NCBI RefSeq assembly: GCF_004784465.1
Contig: NZ_SRRU01000009.1
Location: 354,442-418,441 of the forward strand
DNA: 64,000 nucleotides
Reading direction: 5' to 3'
Source of the DNA: Streptomyces griseoluteus
GTDB taxonomy: Bacteria > Actinomycetota > Actinomycetes > Streptomycetales > Streptomycetaceae
Below the pieces are notes generated by a model. The model was given only the letters and a program-made list of their open reading frames with translations. It had not been told where the DNA came from and made no database searches. A program made the position numbers and the translations under genes. This document shows positions 57,541-64,000 of the stretch, one piece after another (positions within the stretch are counted from its first letter, which is position 1; each line of letters begins with the position of its first letter).

Positions 57541-58563
57541 TCAGCCCCAGCAGTTGTCCAGGCCGTACGCGGTGTCCTTCGCATCAACCCCGGCCTGCGC
57601 CTTGTCGGTGATCAGGGTGACGCCGGTGTCGGTGTAACCGGACGCCTTCTTCCCGTCCTTGGCGTACGACACCACCGCCTTCACGCCCTCGGCGGCCATC
57701 TTGAGCGGGTACTGCTGCGAAGTCGCCGCGATCTTGCCGTCCTTGACCGCCTTGGTGCCGGTGCAGCCGCCGTCCACGGAGACGATCAGTACGTCCTTCT
57801 CCCGGCCCTTCGCCTTCAGCGCGGTGTAAGCACCCAGTGCGGCGGGCTCGTTGATCGTGTAGACGACGTTGATGCCCGGTTCCTTCTGGAGGCAGTTCTC
57901 CATCGCCGTCTGTCCCTTGGTCTGGTCACCGGCGGTGTCCTGGGAGCAGACCACGGAGGGGTCCTTGGCGCCGACGCCGAAGCCCTTGAGGAACCCGTCG
58001 TGCCGCTGTACGCCCACCGAGACGCCCGGCGCCAGGTCGAGCGTGGCGATCTTCGCCTTCTTGCCCTTCATGGCGGCCTTGGCGTACTCGCCGATCAGCT
58101 CGCCCGCCTTGAGGTTGTCCGTGGCGAACAGCGCGTCCACCGCGCTCTGCGGCTCGGTCGGCGTGTCCAGCGCGATCACCAGTACGCCCTTGGCGCGGGC
58201 CTTCGCCAGGGCGGGCACGATCGCCTTGGAGTCGCTCGGCGTGATCAGGATGCCTTTCACCCCGGACGCCACCATGTTCTCGATCGCGGTGACCTGACCG
58301 GCGTTGTCCCCATCGAACTTGCCTGCGGCCGTGAGGAGTTGGGCGCCATTCTCCTTGGCCGACCGCTCCGCGCCCTCCTTCATCTTCACGAAGAACGGGT
58401 TGGTGTCGGTCTTGGTGATCAGCCCGACCTTGACGCCGCCCGAACCCGACTTGGCCGACTCCGACCCGGAGCCGGAGCCGCACGCCGTGAGGGCCAGGGC
58501 CAGGGCGCCCGTACACGCGGCGACTCTCAGCAGGGACAGGTGCGGGCGAGGATTGCGAGACAT
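57541..58563 (-). CDS. Fructose-type ABC transporter binding lipoprotein (FrcB-like)
   Basis: ATG 58563 follows AGGAG, giving 340 residues. The lipobox is LALTAC. The mature protein has VGLITKTDTNPFFVKMKEGA, followed by VIALDTPTEPQSAVDALFAT, NVVYTINEPAALGAYTALKA and the end YGLDNCWG. The TNPFFVKMKEGA and NEPAA motifs resemble FrcB-type fructose-binding proteins. It is the first gene of the operon and is preceded by two operator copies. Confidence 0.9.
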   Translation of the reverse strand: MSRNPRPHLSLLRVAACTGALALALTACGSGSGSESAKSGSGGVKVGLITKTDTNPFFVKMKEGAERSAKENGAQLLTAAGKFDGDNAGQVTAIENMVASGVKGILITPSDSKAIVPALAKARAKGVLVIALDTPTEPQSAVDALFATDNLKAGELIGEYAKAAMKGKKAKIATLDLAPGVSVGVQRHDGFLKGFGVGAKDPSVVCSQDTAGDQTKGQTAMENCLQKEPGINVVYTINEPAALGAYTALKAKGREKDVLIVSVDGGCTGTKAVKDGKIAATSQQYPLKMAAEGVKAVVSYAKDGKKASGYTDTGVTLITDKAQAGVDAKDTAYGLDNCWG

Positions 58564-58622
58564 GAACGACTCCTGCGGGATTGCGAGCGGCGCGGCCGGC
58601 ATCGGAGCATGCCGTCCCGAGG

Positions 58623-58652
58623 TGTCATCGTTGACTTATGTCATCGTTGACA
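58623..58652 (-). promoter_or_regulatory. Paired LacI-type operators before the fructose transporter
   Basis: GTCATCGTTGAC occurs at 58624-58635 and again at 58640-58651. The second copy extends to TGTCATCGTTGACA. The centres are 16 bp apart. They lie about 60-90 bases before ATG 58563. Confidence 0.8.
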
Positions 58653-58825
58653 CGGCATGGCGAGGACTATGGACGGCCCCTCGGGGCGCCGTCAATGCCC
58701 TGGACCTGTCACAAATCGGCAACGTAAGCGGCTTCTGCCGCTCGCCCTGAACCGGCCAACCAACGCCTGCGCGCGAACCGTTGACGCGCCCCTGTCCCTG
58801 CCGCATCATCGACGCACCCGCTCGC

Positions 58826-58855
58826 TGTCATCGATGACATGAGTCAACGATGACA
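58826..58855 (+). promoter_or_regulatory. Paired LacI-type operators before the GH32 gene
   Basis: TGTCATCGATGACA (58826-58839, perfect palindrome) and AGTCAACGATGACA (58842-58855) have centres 16 bp apart, exactly as at 58,623-58,652. They lie about 115 bases before ATG 58969. Confidence 0.82.
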
Positions 58856-58968
58856 TCTCCCGCCGACGCCAGTGACGACGGCACCGGCGGCCCGCCCACC
58901 TCCTCCCGGACCCGTGCGCCCCGCGCGTCACGCTCCGCCGCGGGGCCGACCGCAGCACAGGAGATGTC

Positions 58969-61518
58969 ATGAGCTCCGTACGTGGAGCGCGGCACGCCCG
59001 CGCCTGGCTGATCGCGGCGGCACTGTCCGCCTGCGCCCTGGCGGCCACCTCGCTCACCCCGCCGGCGGCCGCCGCCGACACACCGCCCTACACCGAGACC
59101 TACCGCCCCCAGTTCCACTTCACCCCCGAGCGGAACTGGATGAACGACCCCAACGGTCTCGTGTACTACCAGGGCGAATACCACCTCTTCTACCAGTACA
59201 ACCCCAACGGCAATTCCTGGGGCGACATGTCCTGGGGCCACGCGGTGAGCACCGACCTCGTGCACTGGAAACAGCTCCCGCTCGCCCTCTCCCACGACGA
59301 CAAGGAGATGGTGTTCTCCGGCAGCGCGGTGATCGACCGGAACAACACCAGCGGCTTCGGCACGCCGGGCAACCCGCCGATGGTCGCCGTCTACACCAGT
59401 GCCTTCAAGAGCGGCGGCAAGCAGGCCCAATCCCTCGCCTACAGCACCGACCGCGGCCGCACCTGGACCAAGTACCAGGGCAACCCCGTACTGGACATCG
59501 GCTCCACCGAGTTCCGCGACCCCAAGGTCCAGTGGTACGCGCCGACCAAGAGCTGGCTGATGACGGTCGCGCTGCCCACCGAGCACAAGGTCCGCTTCTA
59601 CACCTCCAAGAACCTCAAGGACTGGAAGCTGCTGAGCGACTTCGGCCCGGCGGGCGCGACCGGCGGCGTCTGGGAGTGCCCGGACCTCTTCCCCCTCGCC
59701 GTCGACGGCAACCCGCGCCAGGTGAAGTGGGTCCTGGTCACCAACGTCAACCCCGGTGCGGTAGCCGGCGGTTCGGGCACCCAGTACTTCACCGGTGACT
59801 TCGACGGCACCCGGTTCACCCCGGACGACGACGGCAGCTACACCCCGCCGTCCGGCACCGTGGTCCAGGACTTCGAGGGGGCCGGGTTCGGTGACTGGAC
59901 GGCCACCGGCACGGCCTTCGGCGGCGGACCGGCGTCCGGGGCGGTGGACGGCCAGCAGACGGTCACCGGGTTCGACGGCAAGGGCCTGGCCAACAGCTTC
60001 CACGGCGGCGACCCGAGCACCGGCACCCTCACCTCACCCGGCTTCACGGTGAGCACCCCGTATCTCAACTTCAAGGTCGGCGGCGGCCGCCACCCGCACG
60101 AACCCGGCACCGCCGTGGACCGCGGACCCACCCCCGAGGGCACCGTCCTCGCCGACTTCGAGGGCGGCACGTACGGCGACTGGACCGCCACCGGCGACGC
60201 CTTCGGCACCGCGCCGGCCACCGGCACCCTCCCCGATCAGCAGCAGGTCTCCGGCTGGCTCGGCGACGGCCTGGTCAACACCTACCGCGGCGGCGACACC
60301 GCCACCGGCACGCTCACCTCACCCGAGTTCACCCTCGACAGGGACTACCTGGACTTCCTCGTCGGCGGCGGCAACCACTCCGCCGCCTCCGCCAACCGCA
60401 CCGCCGTCGAACTCGTCGTGGACGGCCGCACGGTACGCACCACCACCGGCCGCGACGCCGAAGCGCTCGACTGGGCATCCTGGGACGTCCGCGACCTCAG
60501 AGGCAAACGGGCCCGCATCCGGATCGTGGACGACAACACCGGCCGCTGGGGCCATCTCAACGTCGACCACCTGGTCCTCTCCGACACCCGCGCCGAGCCC
60601 CTCACCCAGGAGACGGCCGTCAACATGGTCATCGACGGCCAGACCGTCCGCAGTGTCACCGGCCCCGACAGCGAGGCAATGGACTGGGCCTCCTTCGACC
60701 TGCGCCCCTACCAGGGCCGCACCGCGCGCATCCAACTGGTCGACCGCAACACCGGCGGCTGGGGCCACATCCTCGCCGACAGCTTCACGGCGGCCCGGGC
60801 CCCCGCCCGATCCGCCGTCGACCGCGCCTCCTGGGTCGACTACGGCAAGGACCACTACGCGGCCGTGACCTGGAACGACGCTCCTGACGGCCAGCGGTAC
60901 ATGATCGGCTGGATGGCCGGCCTCGACTACGCCGGCGCCACCCCCACCACCCCCTGGCGCAGCGCCCAGACGGTCCCCCGCCGCCTGACCCTCCGCACCG
61001 TCGACGGCCGCGCCCGCCTGATGAGCGAACCGGTGCCGGCGCTCTCCACCCTGTGGCGACAGCCGACCACGACGACCGGCCTCACCCTCATCAGCACCTC
61101 CCGCCCGCTCCCCGCCAAGGGCAACGCCCTCGACATCGAGGCCACCTTCTCCGTCCGCGACGCCGCCCGCTTCGGCCTCAAGGTCCGCACGGGAAGCGGG
61201 GGAGAGGAGACGGTCGTCGGCTACGACCGCACGGCCGGCGAGATGTATGTCGACCGCACCCACTCCGGGGTGACGGACTTCAGTCCGTCGTTCCCCGGAG
61301 TGCAGCGGGCCCCGCTGAAGCCGCACGACGGGAAGGTCCGGCTCCGGATACTCGTCGACTGGTCCTCGGTCGAGGTGTACGGGGGCGACGGCGAGGCGAC
61401 CATCACCGACCTGATGTTCCCCGACCCCGCCTCCGACGGGGTGCGGGTGTTCGCCGAGGAGGGCTCGGTGAAGCTGGACCGGGTGACGGTGCGGCAGGTG
61501 GGGTCGTACCGGCAGTGA
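58969..61518 (+). CDS. Secreted GH32 fructanase (levanase/inulinase-like) with nested accessory domains
   Basis: ATG 58969 follows AGGAG, giving 849 residues with a signal peptide (LIAAALSACALAATSLTPPA). The GH32 propeller has the nucleophile D60 in NWMNDPNG, D184 in FRDPKV and the acid/base E236 in WECPDLF. At ~297 the propeller is interrupted by a ~315-residue insert and resumes near 615 (VDRASWVDYGKDHYAAVTWN). A C-terminal beta-sandwich follows. In the insert, half A (DFEG...GDWTATG) occurs at 301-375 and 396-470, and half B (VDGRTVR/IDGQTVR...DWAS) at 480-540 and 550-608, in the order A-A-B-B. It would release fructose for the divergent transporter. Confidence 0.92.
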   Translation: MSSVRGARHARAWLIAAALSACALAATSLTPPAAAADTPPYTETYRPQFHFTPERNWMNDPNGLVYYQGEYHLFYQYNPNGNSWGDMSWGHAVSTDLVHWKQLPLALSHDDKEMVFSGSAVIDRNNTSGFGTPGNPPMVAVYTSAFKSGGKQAQSLAYSTDRGRTWTKYQGNPVLDIGSTEFRDPKVQWYAPTKSWLMTVALPTEHKVRFYTSKNLKDWKLLSDFGPAGATGGVWECPDLFPLAVDGNPRQVKWVLVTNVNPGAVAGGSGTQYFTGDFDGTRFTPDDDGSYTPPSGTVVQDFEGAGFGDWTATGTAFGGGPASGAVDGQQTVTGFDGKGLANSFHGGDPSTGTLTSPGFTVSTPYLNFKVGGGRHPHEPGTAVDRGPTPEGTVLADFEGGTYGDWTATGDAFGTAPATGTLPDQQQVSGWLGDGLVNTYRGGDTATGTLTSPEFTLDRDYLDFLVGGGNHSAASANRTAVELVVDGRTVRTTTGRDAEALDWASWDVRDLRGKRARIRIVDDNTGRWGHLNVDHLVLSDTRAEPLTQETAVNMVIDGQTVRSVTGPDSEAMDWASFDLRPYQGRTARIQLVDRNTGGWGHILADSFTAARAPARSAVDRASWVDYGKDHYAAVTWNDAPDGQRYMIGWMAGLDYAGATPTTPWRSAQTVPRRLTLRTVDGRARLMSEPVPALSTLWRQPTTTTGLTLISTSRPLPAKGNALDIEATFSVRDAARFGLKVRTGSGGEETVVGYDRTAGEMYVDRTHSGVTDFSPSFPGVQRAPLKPHDGKVRLRILVDWSSVEVYGGDGEATITDLMFPDPASDGVRVFAEEGSVKLDRVTVRQVGSYRQ

Positions 61519-61524
61519 CGGTGT

Positions 61525-61563
61525 GGCCGGGCACCCCGCGCCTTTCGCGGGGGGTGCCCGGCC
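61525..61563. terminator. Bidirectional terminator after the GH32 gene
   Basis: GGCCGGGCACCCC (61525-61537) pairs perfectly with GGGGTGCCCGGCC (61551-61563). The VOC gene converges from the right. Confidence 0.9.
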
Positions 61564-61569
61564 GGCTCG

Positions 61570-61944
61570 CTACAGGTACGGCCGGGTGATCAGCTCGATC
61601 GCATGGCCGGCGGGGTCCTTCAAGTACACACCCCGCCCGCCGTGCTCATGGTTGATCTCGCCGGGCCGCCGCATCTGCGGATCGGCCCAGTGCACGACCC
61701 CGCCGTCCTGGAGCCGCCGGTAGGCCCGGTCGAACAGCTCGTCGTCGACGAGGAACGCGTAGTGCTGCATCTGGATGTCGACCGGCGGCTCGGCGAACTG
61801 GAGCAGCACCCCATCACTGAGCTGCACATTCACGAACGGCCCCCAGGACGGCGCCTCCGGCACCTCCAGCAACTCCCGGAAGAACCGGGCCGATTCCTCA
61901 CGGTCCTTGGCGGCGATGATGGTGTGGTTGAACGTTACGGACAT
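61570..61944 (-). CDS. VOC-superfamily (glyoxalase-like) protein
   Basis: The 124-residue protein (MSVTFNHTIIAAKDREESAR, then FFRELLEVPEAPSWGPFVNV) has the paired beta-alpha-beta-beta-beta units of the VOC fold. Possible metal ligands are the His in FNHTI, the His in MQHYAFLVDD and the Glu of the final HAIELIT. The C-terminal GVYLKDPAGHAIELITRPY is typical. The substrate is unknown. It is a single gene converging on the GH32 terminator. Confidence 0.85.
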   Translation of the reverse strand: MSVTFNHTIIAAKDREESARFFRELLEVPEAPSWGPFVNVQLSDGVLLQFAEPPVDIQMQHYAFLVDDELFDRAYRRLQDGGVVHWADPQMRRPGEINHEHGGRGVYLKDPAGHAIELITRPYL

Positions 61945-62094
61945 ACTGACCTCACGGTGGGCTCTGACTCGGACGCGATGACATACGCGCGTCCCGGAGG
62001 CCCCCGGGCAGTCAGCCGTCCACCGGCTGACCGTCCTGTGCGTGGCTCGACGCCGATCCGGTGTTCACGTGGGGGAGATTACAGGGTGGCGGCT

Positions 62095-62649
62095 TCACTG
62101 TCCCACCCTCCCGTCGATCCGCTCCCGCAACAGATCGGCGTGCCCGCAGTGACGCGCGTACTCCTCGACGCGGTGCACCAACAGCTCCCGCACGGCGATG
62201 TTCTCCTTGCCGACACGCGCTCCCAGATCGGCGTGCTCGGCCAACGCGGCGTCCGTGGCCGCCTGTTCCCGTTCCAAGTCGTGGAACGCCTGCTCCACCA
62301 CGGCCTGTTCGCCGACGGCACCCTCGAAGTCCGCGTCCCGCACCCCGTACAGCTTCGGCAGCGGCTCACCCTCACTGATCCAGTTCCGCCAGTCCCGCTC
62401 AACCTCGGCGAGATGCCGGACGAGCCCGAGAAGCGACATGGTCGAGGGCGGAACCGACCGGAGCGCGAGCTGCGCCGGCTCCAGGCCCTCGCACTTCATC
62501 CGCAGGGTGAGGCGGTAGCTGGACAGATAGTCCTGGAGAGTCGCCAACTCGCCCTCCGGGCTCGGTCCTTCACGAGGGTCGTTGTCCGGATCGGTCCACA
62601 TGTCGGGGTAGACGGTCGCCTCGGTCCATCGCGCGGGCTGCTCAGTCAT
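62095..62649 (-). CDS. DinB/DUF664 family protein
   Basis: I start at ATG 62649 (MTEQPARWTEATVYPDMWTD), giving 184 residues. A second ATG lies nine bases upstream. The four-helix DinB signature is present: LATLQDYLSSYRLTLRMKCE, then SLLGLVRHLAEVERDWRNWI and LLVHRVEEYARHCGHADLLR. The metal-binding His residues are those in VRHLAEVE and ARHCGHAD. In actinomycetes many members are mycothiol- or bacillithiol-dependent transferases. The specific reaction is unknown. Confidence 0.88.
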   Translation of the reverse strand: MTEQPARWTEATVYPDMWTDPDNDPREGPSPEGELATLQDYLSSYRLTLRMKCEGLEPAQLALRSVPPSTMSLLGLVRHLAEVERDWRNWISEGEPLPKLYGVRDADFEGAVGEQAVVEQAFHDLEREQAATDAALAEHADLGARVGKENIAVRELLVHRVEEYARHCGHADLLRERIDGRVGQ

Positions 62650-62658
62650 GGGCTGCAT

Positions 62659-63027
62659 GCTGGCGGGTAACTGCCTTTCGGCGCCACCGAGTTATGCCGT
62701 CGGCGTCGTCGGCGTGCCTCTGCTCGCTCTGGGGGTCCGGCAGTACGAGGCCGGCGCATCCCCCGCTGGCTGCCGACCGGAGCCGCGATCCCGCTCATCG
62801 CGGCGTGCGCCCTGCAGGGTGATTAGGGCGGTGGGAAAGCCCCGGTTGAGGATGCGGAAATCGTTTTATGGAGCCGAGCTACGTCAGGAAGCGCACGGTC
62901 AGCTGCTGTCCGAAATGCGATCACTCGTTCGCGGGACTTCGGCATAGGGGGCCGGTCTAGTGACAAGCCTCCCGTCGGCCGCCGAAAACGGCCAGGCAAC
63001 GTACCCCTCACATGAAGGAATCCGACC
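62659..63027. other. Intergenic region without a supported gene
   Basis: These ~370 bases show no frame with coding character and a ribosome site. The right end contains GAAGGAATCCGACC, the ribosome site of the lectin-like gene. I see no clear promoter or repeat. Confidence 0.5.
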
Positions 63028-63327
63028 ATGAGCTTCATCCAGACCGGCAAGGTCGACCTGAGGTCCGACGACCCCATCGAGACGAGCGGCGGTAACACCT
63101 CGACCTTCACGCGCGTCACGTTCCCCAGCCCGTTCCCGCCGGGGTCCAACGTCGTCGTCTTCCCGTTGACCCAGACCTTCAACGGTCCGGAGACGCCGGG
63201 CATCCGCGTCCACGACGTCACCAACACAGGCTTCCTCATCCGTCTCAACGAGGTGTACGCCGGCGCCACCAAGAGCGACGGCAAGCACACCACCGAAACC
63301 ATCGGCTGGCTGGCCGCGACCGTCTGA
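63028..63327 (+). CDS. H-type-lectin-like protein
   Basis: ATG 63028 follows GAAGGA. The 99-residue protein has TGKVDLRSDDPIETSGGNTS, the strand TRVTFPSPFPPGSNVVVFPL and FNGPETPGIRVHDVTNTGFL, ending TTETIGWLAATV. The F.SPFP..PNVVV pattern and the final IGWLA match the H-type lectin fold of discoidins and related secreted proteins. Here there is no signal peptide, so it may stay cytosolic or leave by another route. The sugar specificity cannot be seen. The gene is followed by a perfect hairpin. Confidence 0.72.
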   Translation: MSFIQTGKVDLRSDDPIETSGGNTSTFTRVTFPSPFPPGSNVVVFPLTQTFNGPETPGIRVHDVTNTGFLIRLNEVYAGATKSDGKHTTETIGWLAATV

Positions 63328-63404
63328 CGCGCACCCTCTGGCCCGGCGCAGGTATCCCCGCTTCTTCAACGGACCCGGACGGAGCACTACGCGCCGACTG
63401 AGGC

Positions 63405-63430
63405 GGCCCTAAGGAGTGATCCTTAGGGCC
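63405..63430. terminator. Perfect hairpin after the lectin-like gene
   Basis: GGCCCTAAGGA (63405-63415) pairs with TCCTTAGGGCC (63420-63430), with the loop GTGA. It immediately precedes the tRNA fragment. Confidence 0.75.
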
Positions 63431-63442
63431 TCTGGTCAGCTG

Positions 63443-63479
63443 TGCACTCGGCAGGATTCGAACCTGCAACCTTCTCATC
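63443..63479 (-). other. 3' part of a tRNA, probable integration (att) scar
   Basis: On the minus strand the sequence AAGGTTGCAGGTTCGAATCC, then TGCCGAGTGCAC, gives a T stem-loop (GCAGG-TTCGAAT-CCTGC) and a 7-base acceptor strand (CGAGTGC). No matching 5' half is present upstream. On the far side the codons VISEYEKLLAGLDDEK read into the T arm. That is the typical junction where an integrase or other element gene meets a tRNA 3' end after site-specific integration. The tRNA may be an Arg isoacceptor, which is uncertain. Confidence 0.65.
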
Positions 63480-63589
63480 GTCCAGCCCCGCCAGCAGCTT
63501 CTCGTACTCACTGATCACCGAAGAAGGATGGCAGCAGGCACTGACAGAGCCTCCGCGGCCAAGCAGCAGCTGGTGGGGCATTCATAGAG

Positions 63590-64000
63590 CCTCATCACCG
63601 GCGCCGGAGGTTCGTCGTGCCTCGTGGCGACCGCGCGATGGCGTTTCAGCCGGTTGATCCCGCACTTGACGGCGTGCAGTTGTTTGTAGTCGTCCTTGTG
63701 GAACTTCGCCGGGCGGCCTCCGGGATGGTGCACCGCGCACAGCGTCCGCGCAGGTAGGCGCGGTTCGCGCGGGAGCCGTAGGCTCGGTCGGCGCGAACCG
63801 TGTCCGGCCGGGATCGCGGGCCGCCCGGCCCAATCCGCGGCACGCGGATGGCGTCCAGGACCGCCTGGAACTGAAAGAGCGTTTTGTCCCGTCGGGGGTG
63901 TTTGATAAGTCGCGCCGTGTCAGCGGGTTGGGGCCGCACACGGAAGCGTGTGAGTATCCGCCCGTGGAGTGCGATGTGTGTGGAAGGCCGATGTGGCGAT
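63590..64000 (-). pseudogene. Decayed C-terminal part of an IS5-family transposase
   Basis: Two frames contribute. One has FQAVLDAIRVPRIGPGGPRS and RADRAYGSRANRAYLRGR (with the second catalytic Asp), and reaches the right part of the window. Another has GGRPAKFHKDDYKQLHAVKC and GINRLKRHRAVATRHDE, including the region that normally carries the catalytic Glu (here K, since intact relatives read VECGINRLK). A frameshift and a short deletion separate them near 63,720. The gene is inactive. It may derive from the same IS type as the N-terminal piece at 5,894. Confidence 0.75.

Noticed and set aside
63442..63657. Rightward ORF starting MHSAGFEPATF
   Set aside because: This is the well-known spurious translation of a tRNA T-arm region, not a gene.

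Overview
The base composition (very high GC, GTG and TTG starts, Shine-Dalgarno sites of the GGAGG type) and the gene content point to a Streptomyces chromosome. Supporting families are ECF sigma/anti-sigma pairs, Asp23-like envelope proteins, a PAS-GAF-PP2C phosphatase, and secreted glycoside hydrolases with LacI regulators.

Positions 1 to about 17,000 are an accessory, scarred region. It holds an OLD-family ATPase-nuclease cut by the window edge, an unrecognised three- or four-gene operon, an intact IS5-family element with a frameshifted transposase, and fragments of other IS5 and IS110 transposases. It also holds the beginning of a heavy-metal (mer-like) operon cut after 28 codons of its third gene, a GIY-YIG-like protein, a possible HEPN protein, a Shedu-type nuclease with an AbiJ-like N-terminus, a CoiA-like nuclease, and the last ~90 codons of a phosphoketolase. 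Several of these are known or plausible anti-phage genes, so the region looks like a defence island built on mobile-element debris.

Positions 17,300 to 37,550 look like core chromosome. A leftward group encodes a Rieske protein, a DUF488 protein, a YihY membrane protein, a PP2C phosphatase and a glutamate-cysteine ligase-like enzyme. Next comes a SigK module: a fasciclin lipoprotein, five translationally coupled lipid-modification genes (FAD oxidase, DUF1365, two cyclopropane-fatty-acid synthases, DUF1295), and convergent rskA-sigK. The same gene set sits around sigK in Mycobacterium tuberculosis. Here sigK and the fasciclin gene carry almost identical upstream promoter-like boxes. A second ECF module follows, with a sigma factor, a zinc-motif Asp23-like protein and a divergent Asp23/Gls24 envelope operon. 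It too has matching boxes in front of both arms.

Positions 37,560 to 61,560 are two carbohydrate-utilisation clusters. The first has GH127, GH2, a LacI regulator, a YtfQ/YtfR/YtfT/YjfF-type furanose ABC transporter, GH76 and GH31. It is tied together by five AACG-centred operator-like sites. The second has a fructose-type ABC transporter, a LacI regulator and a GH32 fructanase, with paired TGTCA-type operators 16 bp apart in front of both arms. The GH32 enzyme contains an accessory domain inserted inside another copy of itself.

Positions 61,570 to 64,000 hold a VOC protein, a DinB-family protein, an H-type-lectin-like protein, the 3' part of a tRNA (a probable integration scar) and a decayed IS5-family transposase.
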